DNA from: Haliotis asinina
Taxonomy: Eukaryota; Mollusca; Gastropoda; Lepetellida; Haliotidae
Reading direction: 5' to 3'
DNA: 64,000 nt
NCBI RefSeq assembly: GCF_037392515.1
Contig: NC_090288.1
Location: forward strand, 13,435,969 to 13,499,968
In this document: positions 51,007-61,932 of the stretch, piece by piece
Position numbering within the stretch: position 1 is the first letter of the stretch
Layout of the letters: each line of letters begins with the position of its first letter
Translations under genes and position numbers: made by a program
Notes under the pieces: generated by a model
Database searches by the model: none
Seen by the model: the letters and a program-made list of their open reading frames with translations, nothing else
What the model was told of the DNA's origin: nothing

Positions 51007-53154
51007 ATTCCTCATCTAGTGTGCACGTGTGTGCGTGCGAGCGTGCGAGCGTGCGAGCGTGCGAGCGTGCGTGTGTGTGTAAAAATGAATATGTAGGTGT
51101 AAGAACGTTATAATGAAATTAGATGGGATGTAAACGTGTATATGTGCGAGTGTACATGTTGTAAGATAAAGTGTGTTTCTGAAAGAATGTTGTTTTTGTG
51201 GAGAGAGAGAAAGAGAAAGTGGGGAGGACGGGAGAGAGAGAGAATGAGGGAGAGGATGGTAAATATATATTTTTCTGTATATGTGATGTTGATGTGGTTT
51301 GCAGGCGTATTGGGTTGGCTGTATATGTTTTCAGGTTGGACGACTTGTTGGGGTATCTGCACAATACCCTATTATCCCATTTGTACCTCTTTGGTCTGTT
51401 TCGGCTACATTGTTGGGCTTTCCTTTGGACACACCCTTTCGATCAAGTTATATTTTGGCATACCCTTTGGCTGACATTTCTATGGTATTTCTCTCGTAAT
51501 GAGAGGACCATTCTTCCCTTTTGGCCCCAATTCGGATATTTTCTTTAAGCACATACCATTCTATGTTTTTATATGTAATAAATATTGATGAATGGTATAC
51601 ACACGAGTCTGTTTTTCTTCCTACTTTGAACCTACTAACAACTAGGTGACAGTAACACAACAGGAGAGGCAATTGAACCAAGTCTGTTTTATTGTGATAG
51701 AACTTGAAGATGCTGTAAGACTACACTAATGAAAATACTAAGGGATCGTTTGCGCTGTCCCATTGTGTTGCTGTCTTCTAATCGAGTTTTTAGCAAGTTC
51801 TCTGTGATGGAAATGACGACGTCAATAGTCGTGTGCAGTTATAACTACAAACTGGATGTCGGAACTCTAGATATTTTACGATGACATCACTTACTTTAAA
51901 TTACGTGCACTGGTGAATGATCGAGAATGGTCTCCCTTCACTCTTTGTGGTTGTTTAACCGTCACCTCTGTTTTAGTGAGTGAGTCGGATTTTACGCCGC
52001 TTTTAGCATTATTCCATCTGTAGGACGGCGGGGGACACCAGAAATGGGCTTCACCCATTTGGGGAATGGAACCCGGCAATTCTGCTTTAAGCACAAGGCT
52101 ACCCTACCACCCCACATCGTATTTATATATGTGCACATATTCAAAGACTGGAAGGGCGGTTGTGCTCCTCGTCGAGTGGTCATTAAGCAGGTCGATGAGC
52201 TGTAAGTGTATTTAAAGGAATGGCTGGACTGGTCTCTCTTATCCAGCTTGGTCCGGGCTGATGCACAAAGGGAGACCACTCTTGTCGGACTATTAGCGAG
52301 CGTTTATCAGTCGAATTGCGTAGGCTATCTTTCCGCAGCAATTAGTGCACCTACCAACAGCCTGTAAAAGTACGCCACGAGCTAAACACCAGCAAACGGT
52401 GCGCACGTCCGATGTACGGACTTTGCCAGCAACTATTTACGTTCATCAGTTTGCCACTTTCAATTCGGGGTTCAAACAAACACAACATGCACTTCTTTTT
52501 ATCACCGACGGTAACCAAGGCAACGACCGACAAAAGGGGATGTGCTTCCTTATTTGTAGTCGTTTCCGTCTTTGGTTAGTGAGACTAAGGTCTTTCTTCC
52601 ACAGTTCTATGGAAACAAATGGTCCCTAACGTCTATCAATTTTCAACTTGGTGAAAATGACTTTAACGTACATCTGCCCATTATATCCGGCACTACACGT
52701 GCATAGACTTCAGTTTCCCTTTCTGATATACTCTTATGTGAAATAACAAAAAGGGGAATGGGAAGACTTGTATCTTTCTGTCTGAAAACGAATCCTCAAC
52801 TTTCCCCACTGGTACTCATCTTAAAAGGGCTTTGGAGAACTGACAATGTGTTTTTAAGATCTAACAGATAAGACGTGGTAGTGAACTATGGTATATCCGA
52901 CGTTTGAACCTGTAGGCATCGGCTAAAAACCTAAAAATCGCCAGGTGTTTGACACCATGAGATCCGACTCTAGCCGCCTGCTTGGCATTGCCGGAAACAT
53001 TCGATGACGCCTCGTTCTGACTTCGTTTCCATGTAGTTACCGTTGTCGTTGCCAACGGTCCCCTCTGTTCCTAACAGAATCGCCATTGCTCTTGCTACCT
53101 ATCGCTCTGCATTTCGTTGACTACAACATCGTTCCGAGTTCTGCTACTGTCAAG

Positions 53155-54378
53155 ATGTTTACAAGGCTGCATATTCAAGGTATTTAAGCAGTCAGTTATT
53201 GTATTTTAAAGTGTTAAAAGTGTAGACTGACTTTAAATTGGCCGTAGTTTGACCGTAGCAACAGTGGGGATGACTGGCCGCCATTTGCAATTTTGTGAAA
53301 ATTCCCAAATGTGTATGTGTTTAATGTGTATTCTGCCCATGAAATGAAAGCTCTCGCTATTTATAAACGACGGACGGTACTTTTAGAATCCTTTTGACAT
53401 ATTGTAACTGTTTATAAGGCATAGTTTGGGCATATTGTTTTGTCAGCTTTTCATGAAAATAGTCGACCTTTTGTGGCTATTCTAATAGATGGATGGTATA
53501 CCAAAGCAGTGATTAAATGTCCATTATTATTCTTGTAACACCTATTCGTGGCCGATACTTGTCCCGAACGGGACTCCATTAGCTTCATGGTCTATTTTAT
53601 CGGCAATCCGCATGTCTACTATAGCTTCGACGGTCTCTAAATTACTCTTCATGTATTTTAATGTGCATTTTAACGTGTTGTTTTTGGTTATTTTCAGCAC
53701 GGGAAGACGTGATCCGGTATCATGTCACTCCTGCTGCTAGTCTATGGCCGTCGCTGGATGAGGAATCCGACTGTGTATGCATTTCATCTACATCTTCTTG
53801 AGCTTGGAGGGAATAGTTTTCTTCTTTTCTCTATGCTTCCACAATCGTCTTGTGCATAGTAGAGACATTTCATTGTATTTTCTCTGTTACGGTATGCTGA
53901 AAATCAATCCCCGGGTACCCCTCTCCCATTTACACCTTAACATTTCTTTCTAACAATCTGTCAGCATAGACTGTTTGTCTAGGGGTACTGCCTGATAAAA
54001 TGTGTAATCTGGGGCTATGGACTGTGACCTTTTTCTGGCCTATCGTCTCATAAACACCTCCTGTAACCCTTGCCCAATGACACTACTTTATCCCACCCTC
54101 CCCACTCACCAATATAGCGATCCCTGGCTTCGTCCCCGAGCCCCTCTCCCGACCCTCTGAGCGTTTTCACCCCGTTCTGGGCCCGCCCTGACCACGGAGA
54201 GACGCTCCCTGCCCCAGTCACTATCACCTATGTCGACTATTATCCTGTCCCAAGTGACGACGACAGTGACTACTGGGTCTATGAGGACGAGGACGACGAC
54301 AGCTTCGTGGAGGATATTCATCCCGTGAGGAAGGCGCTGAGGAGAGTGGCTGCCTTCTTCAGGAGAGTATTCTCGTAG
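53155..54378 (+). CDS. Unit 9 copy of the 120-residue gene (last)
   Basis: Exons 53155-53179, 53698-53774 and 54118-54378. Majority protein. The array ends at 54730, before the sequence that would hold the AATAAA in the other units, so this copy probably lacks the family's poly(A) signal. Confidence 0.52.
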
Positions 54379-54879
54379 ATTCCTCATCTAGTGTGCACGT
54401 GTGTGCGTGCGAGCGTGCGAGCGTGCGTGTGTGTGTGTGTAAAAATGAATATGTAGGTGTAAGAACGTTATTATGAAATTAGATGGGATGTAAACGTGTA
54501 TATGTGCGAGTGTACATGTTGTAAGATAAAGTGTGTTTCTGAAAGAATGTTGTTTTTGTGGAGAGAGAGAAAGAGAAAGTGGGGAGGACGGGAGAGAGAG
54601 AAAATGAGGGAGAGGATGGTAAATATATATTTTTCTGTATATGTGATGTTGATGTGGTTTGCAGGCGTATTGGGTTGGCTGTATATGTTTTCAGGTTGGA
54701 CGACTTGTTGGGGTATCCGCACAATACCCTAAACACGTCACAATTTAATTCTGGACTCACAAAAGTCCAGAAACTCTCAGCACTGTGGCCACTCTCTCAC
54801 AAGCGATTTCGCAAAATTAAACAGGCAGCTGTTATGTATGTGTGCTAAGGATGAAAAAATGAAAAAAATTTTTTTCGAA

Positions 54880-55990
54880 AACTCAAAATTTAAACTCGCT
54901 CGCCCATGGGCACGCCCATGGGCGAACAGTGGCCAATGGGTAGGCCCATGGGCGAAAGTGTTTCATTTCATCCAGAATGAATGTTTTGGAGGTTGTAAAT
55001 GAATGAAAAAATGTTGATAAGTATCATGATAAGTATTTCAGCTTGCTGTGACTTGACTCTGCTAACTGACAGCGATTTTAAAAAATCTCGCCCATGGGTG
55101 AAAAACATATTGGCCCATGGACGAGAATAATTAATTTCATTGAAACTACATGGTTTTTTCCCAGACTTTGCAGTTTTTCAATAAATGAACGTGTATTTAT
55201 TATTGTCTTGACACGAAATTAAGCTTATTTTGACTTAATTCGGCTAATTAAGAGTGATTTTTCAAAACGTCTCGCCCATGGGCGAAAACCATTTAGCCCA
55301 TGGATGAGAATATTTACTTTTACTCAAAATACACCTTTTCCCATGTTTTGGAGGTTGTGAATGGATGAACGTATGTTCATGAGTATCATGTCACAAAATT
55401 CAACTCATTTTGAATTAATTCCGTTAATTTAGAGCTATTTAACAAAATCTCACCCATGGGCGAAAAACATTTTGGCCCATGGGCGAGAATATTTTCTTTT
55501 ACCCCAAACACATCTTTTCCAATATTTGGAGGATGTAAATGAATGAAAGTACATTTATGAGTATCATGGCAGAAATTTCAACTCATTTTGACTTAATTCC
55601 TCTAAATGAGAGCCATTTTGAAAACTCTCGCCCATGGGAGAAAGACATTTTGGCCCATGGGCGAGAATATTTGCCTTCACTCAAAATACATCTTTTCCTG
55701 TGGTTTGGAGGTTGTAAATGAATGAGGTTATATTTATGAGTACCATGGTACAAAACCCAACTCATTATGACTTAATTCTGCTAATTGAGACCGATTTTCA
55801 AAAACATCTCGCCCATGGGCGAAAAACATTGGGCCCATGAGCGAAAATATTTCCTTTTCACACCAAATACATCTTTTCTAATGTTTTGGAGGATGTAAAT
55901 GAATGAAAGTGCCATTATGAGTATCATGACACAAAATTCAACTGATTTTGACTTAATTTTGCGAATTCAGGAAGATTTTTAAAAATATGC
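54880..55990. repeat. Satellite of about 180-bp units with CGCCCATGGGCG palindromes
   Basis: Cores occur near 54900, 55087, 55270, 55448, 55629 and 55808. Most units hold two palindromic cores facing each other (tctcgcccatgggcga ... gcccatgggcgaga), then 'ttttggaggttgtaaatgaatga' and 'agtatcatg'. Degenerate units continue to about 56270. Confidence 0.88.
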
Positions 55991-56359
55991 CAGAATAATC
56001 ACTTTTACTCAAAATACATCTTTTCCTGTGTTTTGGATTTTGTACATGAATGAGGATATATTTATATGTATCATGGCACAAAATCCAACTCATTTTGACT
56101 TATTTCTGCTAATTTGTAACAAGGACAAGAATCTGGACTTCCACTTAAATTTTCATAGCTTTTTTTTATTGTCTTGGAGGTTGTAAATATATGAATGAAA
56201 GTGTGTTTATAATTATCACGACAAAAAAATGAAATCATTCCGGCCTTAATTCGACTAATCTCTCTCGTGGACGAAAATATTTTCGTTTGCTTGCTTTCTT
56301 TATTTTGCAAACATATGGCTTAAAAATAGATGAAATTCTAATGACAATTCAGTTTAGTT

Positions 56360-56612
56360 TCGTGAGTTTAGTTTTATGTCGCACTCAGTAATATCCCAGC
56401 AATATGGCGGCGGCTTGTAGATAATCGAATTTGGATCAGACAATCCAGTGATCAACAGCATGAGCATCGACCTGCACAATTGGGAACTGATGACATGTGT
56501 CAACCAAGTCAACGAGTCTGACCACCCGATCCCGTTAGTCGCCTCTTACGGCACGCATAGTCGCCTTTTATGGCAAGCATGGGTTGTTGAAGCCCTTTAC
56601 TTCCAGCATAAG
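56360..56612 (+). repeat. Gastropod-type SINE in left arm
   Basis: 'gttttatgtcgcactcagtaatatcccagcaatatgg', 'gacaatccagtgatcaacagcatgagcatcgacc', 'gaccacccgatcccgttagtcgcctctta'. It is inside the duplicated segment, so it inserted before the inverted duplication formed. Confidence 0.75.
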
Positions 56613-57146
56613 AATACTAAGCCTTGAGATTCTTTTGAATTTAGGTATTCTATAAATATACCAAAATTCAACCTATATCTATGAAGTTGAACTTATTTGT
56701 GAAAGCCCTAATCAAGAGTGACCAAACTCCAGTAACTATGCTGGGACACATTAATAAACGGTGTTGTGAGATCTTTAAACTGTATTGAAATATGTCTTGC
56801 CAATTCCGCTGACATTCACCAATTGTACCTACCTAGCAGTTTTAAGTGTACCTACCCAGTTCAGCACGTTTCGTTTTAATAGTGTGGTCTCCATTTTTAG
56901 TAATTCCCGTTTGCCCGTCCCGGATTTTCTTCGTCCGAGGTTTTATGGGGTATTCTCCTATTTGTCAGACCAGAAATTATCTACAACAGGGGTAGGTCAC
57001 TCGGTTGTTTTCTTTACCATTTGTACTAATTAGTATGTGCCTCCTCATGCTCCAATGCACACAGTGACCTGATTCGTCTCCATCGCAACGTAGGCTGCGT
57101 TTAACAGTACTTCTGCCAGTTTACTGTATCAGTCGAAATCTTACAA

Positions 57147-57290
57147 TGAATGAATGAATGAATGAATGAATGAAGAGCAAGAAGTATATGTGAATGAATG
57201 AAAGAAATGATAAAGAAAGAAGTGCATATGTGAATGAATGAGAAAGATATATTAAAAGAAAGAAGTACATAAGTGAATGAATGAAAGAAT
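57147..57290. repeat. gaat/gaatgaaa microsatellite
   Basis: (gaat)n followed by spaced 'gtgaatgaatga' repeats. The inverted counterpart lies at about 62695-62820. Confidence 0.9.
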
Positions 57291-57740
57291 ATATGATACA
57301 CCACGGCCATCCCTTCCAAAACATGCCAAAGAACGCAAAACTATCGTTAGATCACATGTGTTAACATCAGCTTGTTATTGTCTCCCTGGTCAGACGTAAC
57401 AATTGTCCGACAGGTTAAAACAACAAACTATCTGGTTGACTGCACAGCTGCCTGTTGACGTAGTATACCCACATCACCTACTTTTCCTGCGTAACCTTCA
57501 TCTACATCACCACCCTTAATATATTGAGCAGAGAGCACAGAAGGCCCTATAGCTGTAACCACTGAACCGTGGCGTCTCTCTGCTCCCAAGTTCCCAAGTG
57601 GGGATGTGCTTCTCTACCTCTTCCATTAATCTTAATACATTTAACAAGCTCAACGCATGCATCTTTTTATTAAAATGTGATGTTATACATAATCATAAGA
57701 GTATTTTTGTGTATTATTCAGTTGATAAATTATTATTTTA

Positions 57741-57742
<2 letters not shown>

Positions 57743-57824
<82 letters not shown>
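57743..57824. repeat. TA microsatellite in left arm only
   Basis: About 41 TA dinucleotides. The right arm has only a few bases at the matching site. Confidence 0.95.
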
Positions 57825-57826
<2 letters not shown>

Positions 57827-58499
57827 CACGCTGGACAGGTCTAGGGCATTTTGTGTTAATTTACCATTCTCATTTTCATAATGCTTAAAAAAGACACTCA
57901 TTAATCTATCACAGAGTTTTGTCATTCCTTCACTCCAACATGGTTGCTAAATCCCCTAAGATCATAGTATATCGACTCTGCCATACCCAATTCACCTAAT
58001 CCTGAGAAATCAACCAGCCATGACATACCCACATCGCCTAATTAATTTTTAGTACCTATCGAGTAAAAAATACATAAAATGGGAGGACGCCTTGTTAACT
58101 AATGGGAGTGAGTCTTGTATGGAGTACCCTCACTCTCACAAACCCACGTATTGAGGAGAAGTGGCCGTGTTTGTCGGGGATTTTTCTGGCTAAATAAATC
58201 GTACATAAACATGTAAAATATTTTGCTTTGATTCTGTAACTACCCACATTATGACATTGAGACCATTTTGATTTATCGAGTAAAATACGATTGAATAGTT
58301 TTGAGTTTGAATCTTGCCACTTTAGCGCTCTATCTTTTTAAATGCATACTAATATTTACGTGTTTTTTAGTATTCCATCTATTTGTTTAAATTAACTGAT
58401 TTACCTGTTTTTGCTTTGTTTGGGTTTTCTATTGCAAGTGGCCCAGCGAGTGAGTCTGCTTTGATACCTGTAAATTCTTCTGACGTTTGACGAGCGGGA

Positions 58500-61400
58500 C
58501 GTAAACAAGAACATATATGGAGCCCCTGCGTCAATACGTATTAAAGTGTTTGAAACATTATTCTAGACCATTATTTGTTCACAACTGATGAAATGTACCT
58601 GAAAGATCAAGGTTAATAAGAACGTACAGGGCACATTTCTCCTACCCCATTTAAGAATGTCCATTTCTGATTGGTTCACGTAGCCTTGCGAGGGAGAATA
58701 GATCATTAAGTTTTACCCCGCCACGTGAGAAAAGCCTGCATCCAGTCAGTGAACTGTAAAGCAGTGGTTCGAATCGACTATAGTTAGTACCATGTTAATA
58801 TAATACATGGTTTCAGCTTGTTTTGATGCTCTATTTACATAAAGTGATATTTAAACATTCGTTATGGTAAATACGGTGTAGCAATGTGATGAAGAGTATG
58901 CGGGTTTTCTTCATCCCATTTCATCCTCCTTTGGTTCACACCCGGATTGTCGATTGTTTTATCAAATACACAACAGGACTGTCGAAAAGCAGTGGAGTGT
59001 GACAGTGCTCAACACTGTTCTAATGACACCCGGAGCGTCGACTACCTTGGAGAACTTGTGCCCGAGAATGCCCGAGAATAGCAGAAGACTCGTCTCTACG
59101 CTAATTAACGAGCAAAACACATACACAAAGACTTCGGTGAAAGAATGAGCTGTGGAACCAATTCCTGAATGATAGTCGTCGCACGAACAGTAGTCGAGAA
59201 AGTTGAAAGAATAAAGAAGAACTTGACAGAAGGCTTCAGCGTCTCAACGAGCAGCCCCAAAGACAAGAGATTTCCGTAATGAGCTGTGCTCATCAGACTG
59301 TCTGTCTCGCTCATAGTGACCACATTACTGTACTTTATAACGTATTTGGTTTTCCTTCATGTCCGGAGCGTCGAACGCCATAGTGTTGACACCTGATTAC
59401 CTCCTTACGTAATACCCGAAACATCGAATTTGCAAAAATTTCAATTCAATTTTAAACAGCCCAGGCAAGTCGTTTGTTTAAGGAATAAGAGGATTAGGAG
59501 GCATGGTCGACAAGATTTCTTTGTTTAACTAATCCCACACGGCCTTCACCAATAGAGGGAATGATTTCTGTTCAGTTATGACATTGCTGTTCTCCATATG
59601 TCTCTATTTTCTCCACACATCTCCATGTTGTTGTATTTTTGTGTGTTGTGTAACTCTGGGACTGGTGAACAAGCTTTACAGTACCTCACCCATACAACAT
59701 ATAATACAAAATGTAAATGAAGCATGTGTCGTCATCCATATGAACCATCATATAATAACATATGCATACATATCATTACATCAAATACATCTATCATATA
59801 AGTAAACATGAAAAATAGAATTATGGTTTGATGTGTCTGACTAGCTCTTTGTAGAAACACTGAACATTTGTGAGAAGGTTTTTGACAAGTTAATTAGTTT
59901 CCTGTTAAAAAATTAAAAATCAGGCTTTGTGTTTTATGATAAAATCGTGGACGGATTCAACTATTTTCTGGTTTTCAAAGTGAATAAGTTCTTTTCCGTT
60001 CACCGAAGTCATCATAGACCACAGTGAGAAAAGGTCGATCTTCAAGCAGTAAGGAAGACCATGATAGCGTATGGAGTACGTGTGTCTTGGTCATCTCCTC
60101 CGTTACCCCCTCCCCGAATCCACACCCCATCAGGGCGTGTAGGACTTGTCTCGGTGGATAAAAAGGGACTCCTATAACCCCATATACCCCTAATCACAAT
60201 GCTATAATTTGTCGTTTTTGTGTATCCGGTTTTGTGTATTCTGTAATATTGTATAGTACTGGTGAAGTGTTGATCAAAGCAATATTTTGCTTGCTAAACG
60301 AACCACATTCTTTGAGAATCAAAATATGTTTTAAGCTCATTTCCAAAATTGAAATGCAGCATGCACACAATAACTAAATTGGAAGGAATATCGTGCCGGA
60401 CAAGGTTTTCCAGAGCACCTGCACATAAATGTCAATGTCTTTCAAAGACTAATATGTGCAGGTCTTGCAAAAGGACAAAGCAGGTATGCTTGACAAAGTT
60501 CTTGCAAAGGAGGTTTATACACAACACCAAAACCAACCGGTCAGCTCGACGCCTTATAAAACAATCAATTCGAGATTTCCTTTGAATGTGAGATATTTGG
60601 CTGCGCGTCTTGCGCAATCAGTCTTTTTCATCCATATACACTCACGAACACCTGTTCATTTCAAAGTTGGTGTCCCCTAATGACCTAATGTGATCCATGG
60701 ATGAATTTTGTATATGACAAGTAAAATACACTTGAAAGCGGCAGCTGTTTTACTCCAATAAACAGCGGACGACACATGACTTTTTCGGCGCAAATTGTCG
60801 TAGGCGCTTTGCGGAAATTACGTAAGTGAACGCGGAAGAAACAGAAAGCGTCATCGTTCCGCTCAGTTTCCATTGTCTTTGCGAGTTATGCTGAGATACT
60901 CAACAAACTGAGATAAAAGTCAAAATGATGAAAAAGTGGAAATCAGTGTGTGGATTAGAACTTGAAAATCACTCATGAAGTCTCTGACAAAGTAATATCT
61001 GTTCAGGTCATGATCATTTGGAAAAAAATACGAAAGTTCTATGGATATACAACTTCTTATAAGGTAAGCAGCATTTCGGCGTAGCTGTTAAACTCGTTAT
61101 CAAGAAAGGGATATCTTACAAGTAGTCCTGTAAGTTAAACCTTTGTTTTGGGTCGAGGTCAAAATCGTTTGGTGTAGTGACAACGGTGTTGTTTTCTGGG
61201 ATTAGACACGGATTTTCTTTATAAAAAGTAAAATGTGTGTCCTCAGGAAACGAAATAAGACACGTGTACCAGAATGTAAGTGAATCGATGTTAGCGAGTT
61301 CAATCAGTAACTTCAGTTAATAAAATGGGCTTTCCGTTCACTCCTTCCATTAGTAATGAGTTATTTAGTTTCTTGGTAAAATTGCTTGCAAGGTGAATGT

Positions 61401-61932
61401 TGAAAATGACAGTTTTCAGGATCATTTTAACAACTTCAGTTATGGCAATCAGTTATGGCTTCAGTAAAGCTGCTATGCTTCACGTTTCGTCCTACTTATT
61501 TTACGGGAAGATACCTTTGTGTAAACAGCTATATGTTCATTTTGAGAACTGGTAAAAAGGGAGAATATATCTCGTGAAAAAGAATTTTGAAAGACTGCAG
61601 ATCAACAGTTCCAGTTGTCTCAGCAACATAATTTCTAAAATACTTAGAGACCACAATCACGAAAGCCAAAGTAAATCTGTTCGAGTGTAGCAAAAATAGT
61701 GAAAATTTATTTAAAAAATAGAAAAGTAAACGCAAAGTCAATCTTGATTACATTACGTATTCCTCATAGCCCGATGTAATGATTACACACTGATAGTATG
61801 GATACGTTAATCTATAGTTAAAACTAATCTCCTCAAGTAATCGGGACTGGATTGGCAAGCATAAACATACATATCAATGCCGCTCCATACCAATAATATA
61901 ATTACATAACATACATGATAACAACACTTCAT
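58500..61932. other. Spacer between inverted arms; no gene supported
   Basis: AT-rich sequence with scattered short open frames lacking domains or splice context. A less AT-rich stretch with several CpGs at about 60740-60890 is followed by 'cttataaggtaagcagc' (61052-61068), a good donor, which could mark a non-coding first exon on the plus strand. Nothing else supports it. Confidence 0.4.

Larger units (their letters stand above)
22980..54730 (+). repeat. Tandem array of nine 3.36-kb units plus one partial unit
   Basis: Using 'acaataccct' as the unit end, units close at 26486, 29842, 33199, 36556, 39919, 44707, 47998, 51370 and 54730. Spacing is 3356-3372 bases in five intervals, 3291 in one (a 70-base loss in the 3' UTR) and 4788 in one (contains an extra partial unit). 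Copies look about 98-99% identical by eye. The array starts and ends at the same phase: the left border near 22980 and the right border at 54730 both fall at the 'ataccct' point. Each unit carries a tRNA-type SINE, a candidate three-exon gene and a poly(A) signal. Confidence 0.95.
55883..58499 (+). repeat. Left arm of large inverted repeat
   Basis: Sequence from 'tgttttggaggatgtaaatg' to 'gacgtttgacgagcggga' reappears inverted at 61933-64000. It contains the satellite edge, a SINE, a short-repeat block and the TA microsatellite. The TA run plus about 390 following bases, and one extra satellite unit near 56000-56150, are absent from the other arm. Confidence 0.92.

Noticed and set aside
58750-58790. 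B-box-like 'gtggttcgaatcgac', possible tRNA
   Set aside because: No matching A box or acceptor stem is visible upstream.
59105-59323. Short minus-strand frame in the inverted-repeat spacer
   Set aside because: No domain, start context or codon bias that separates it from chance.
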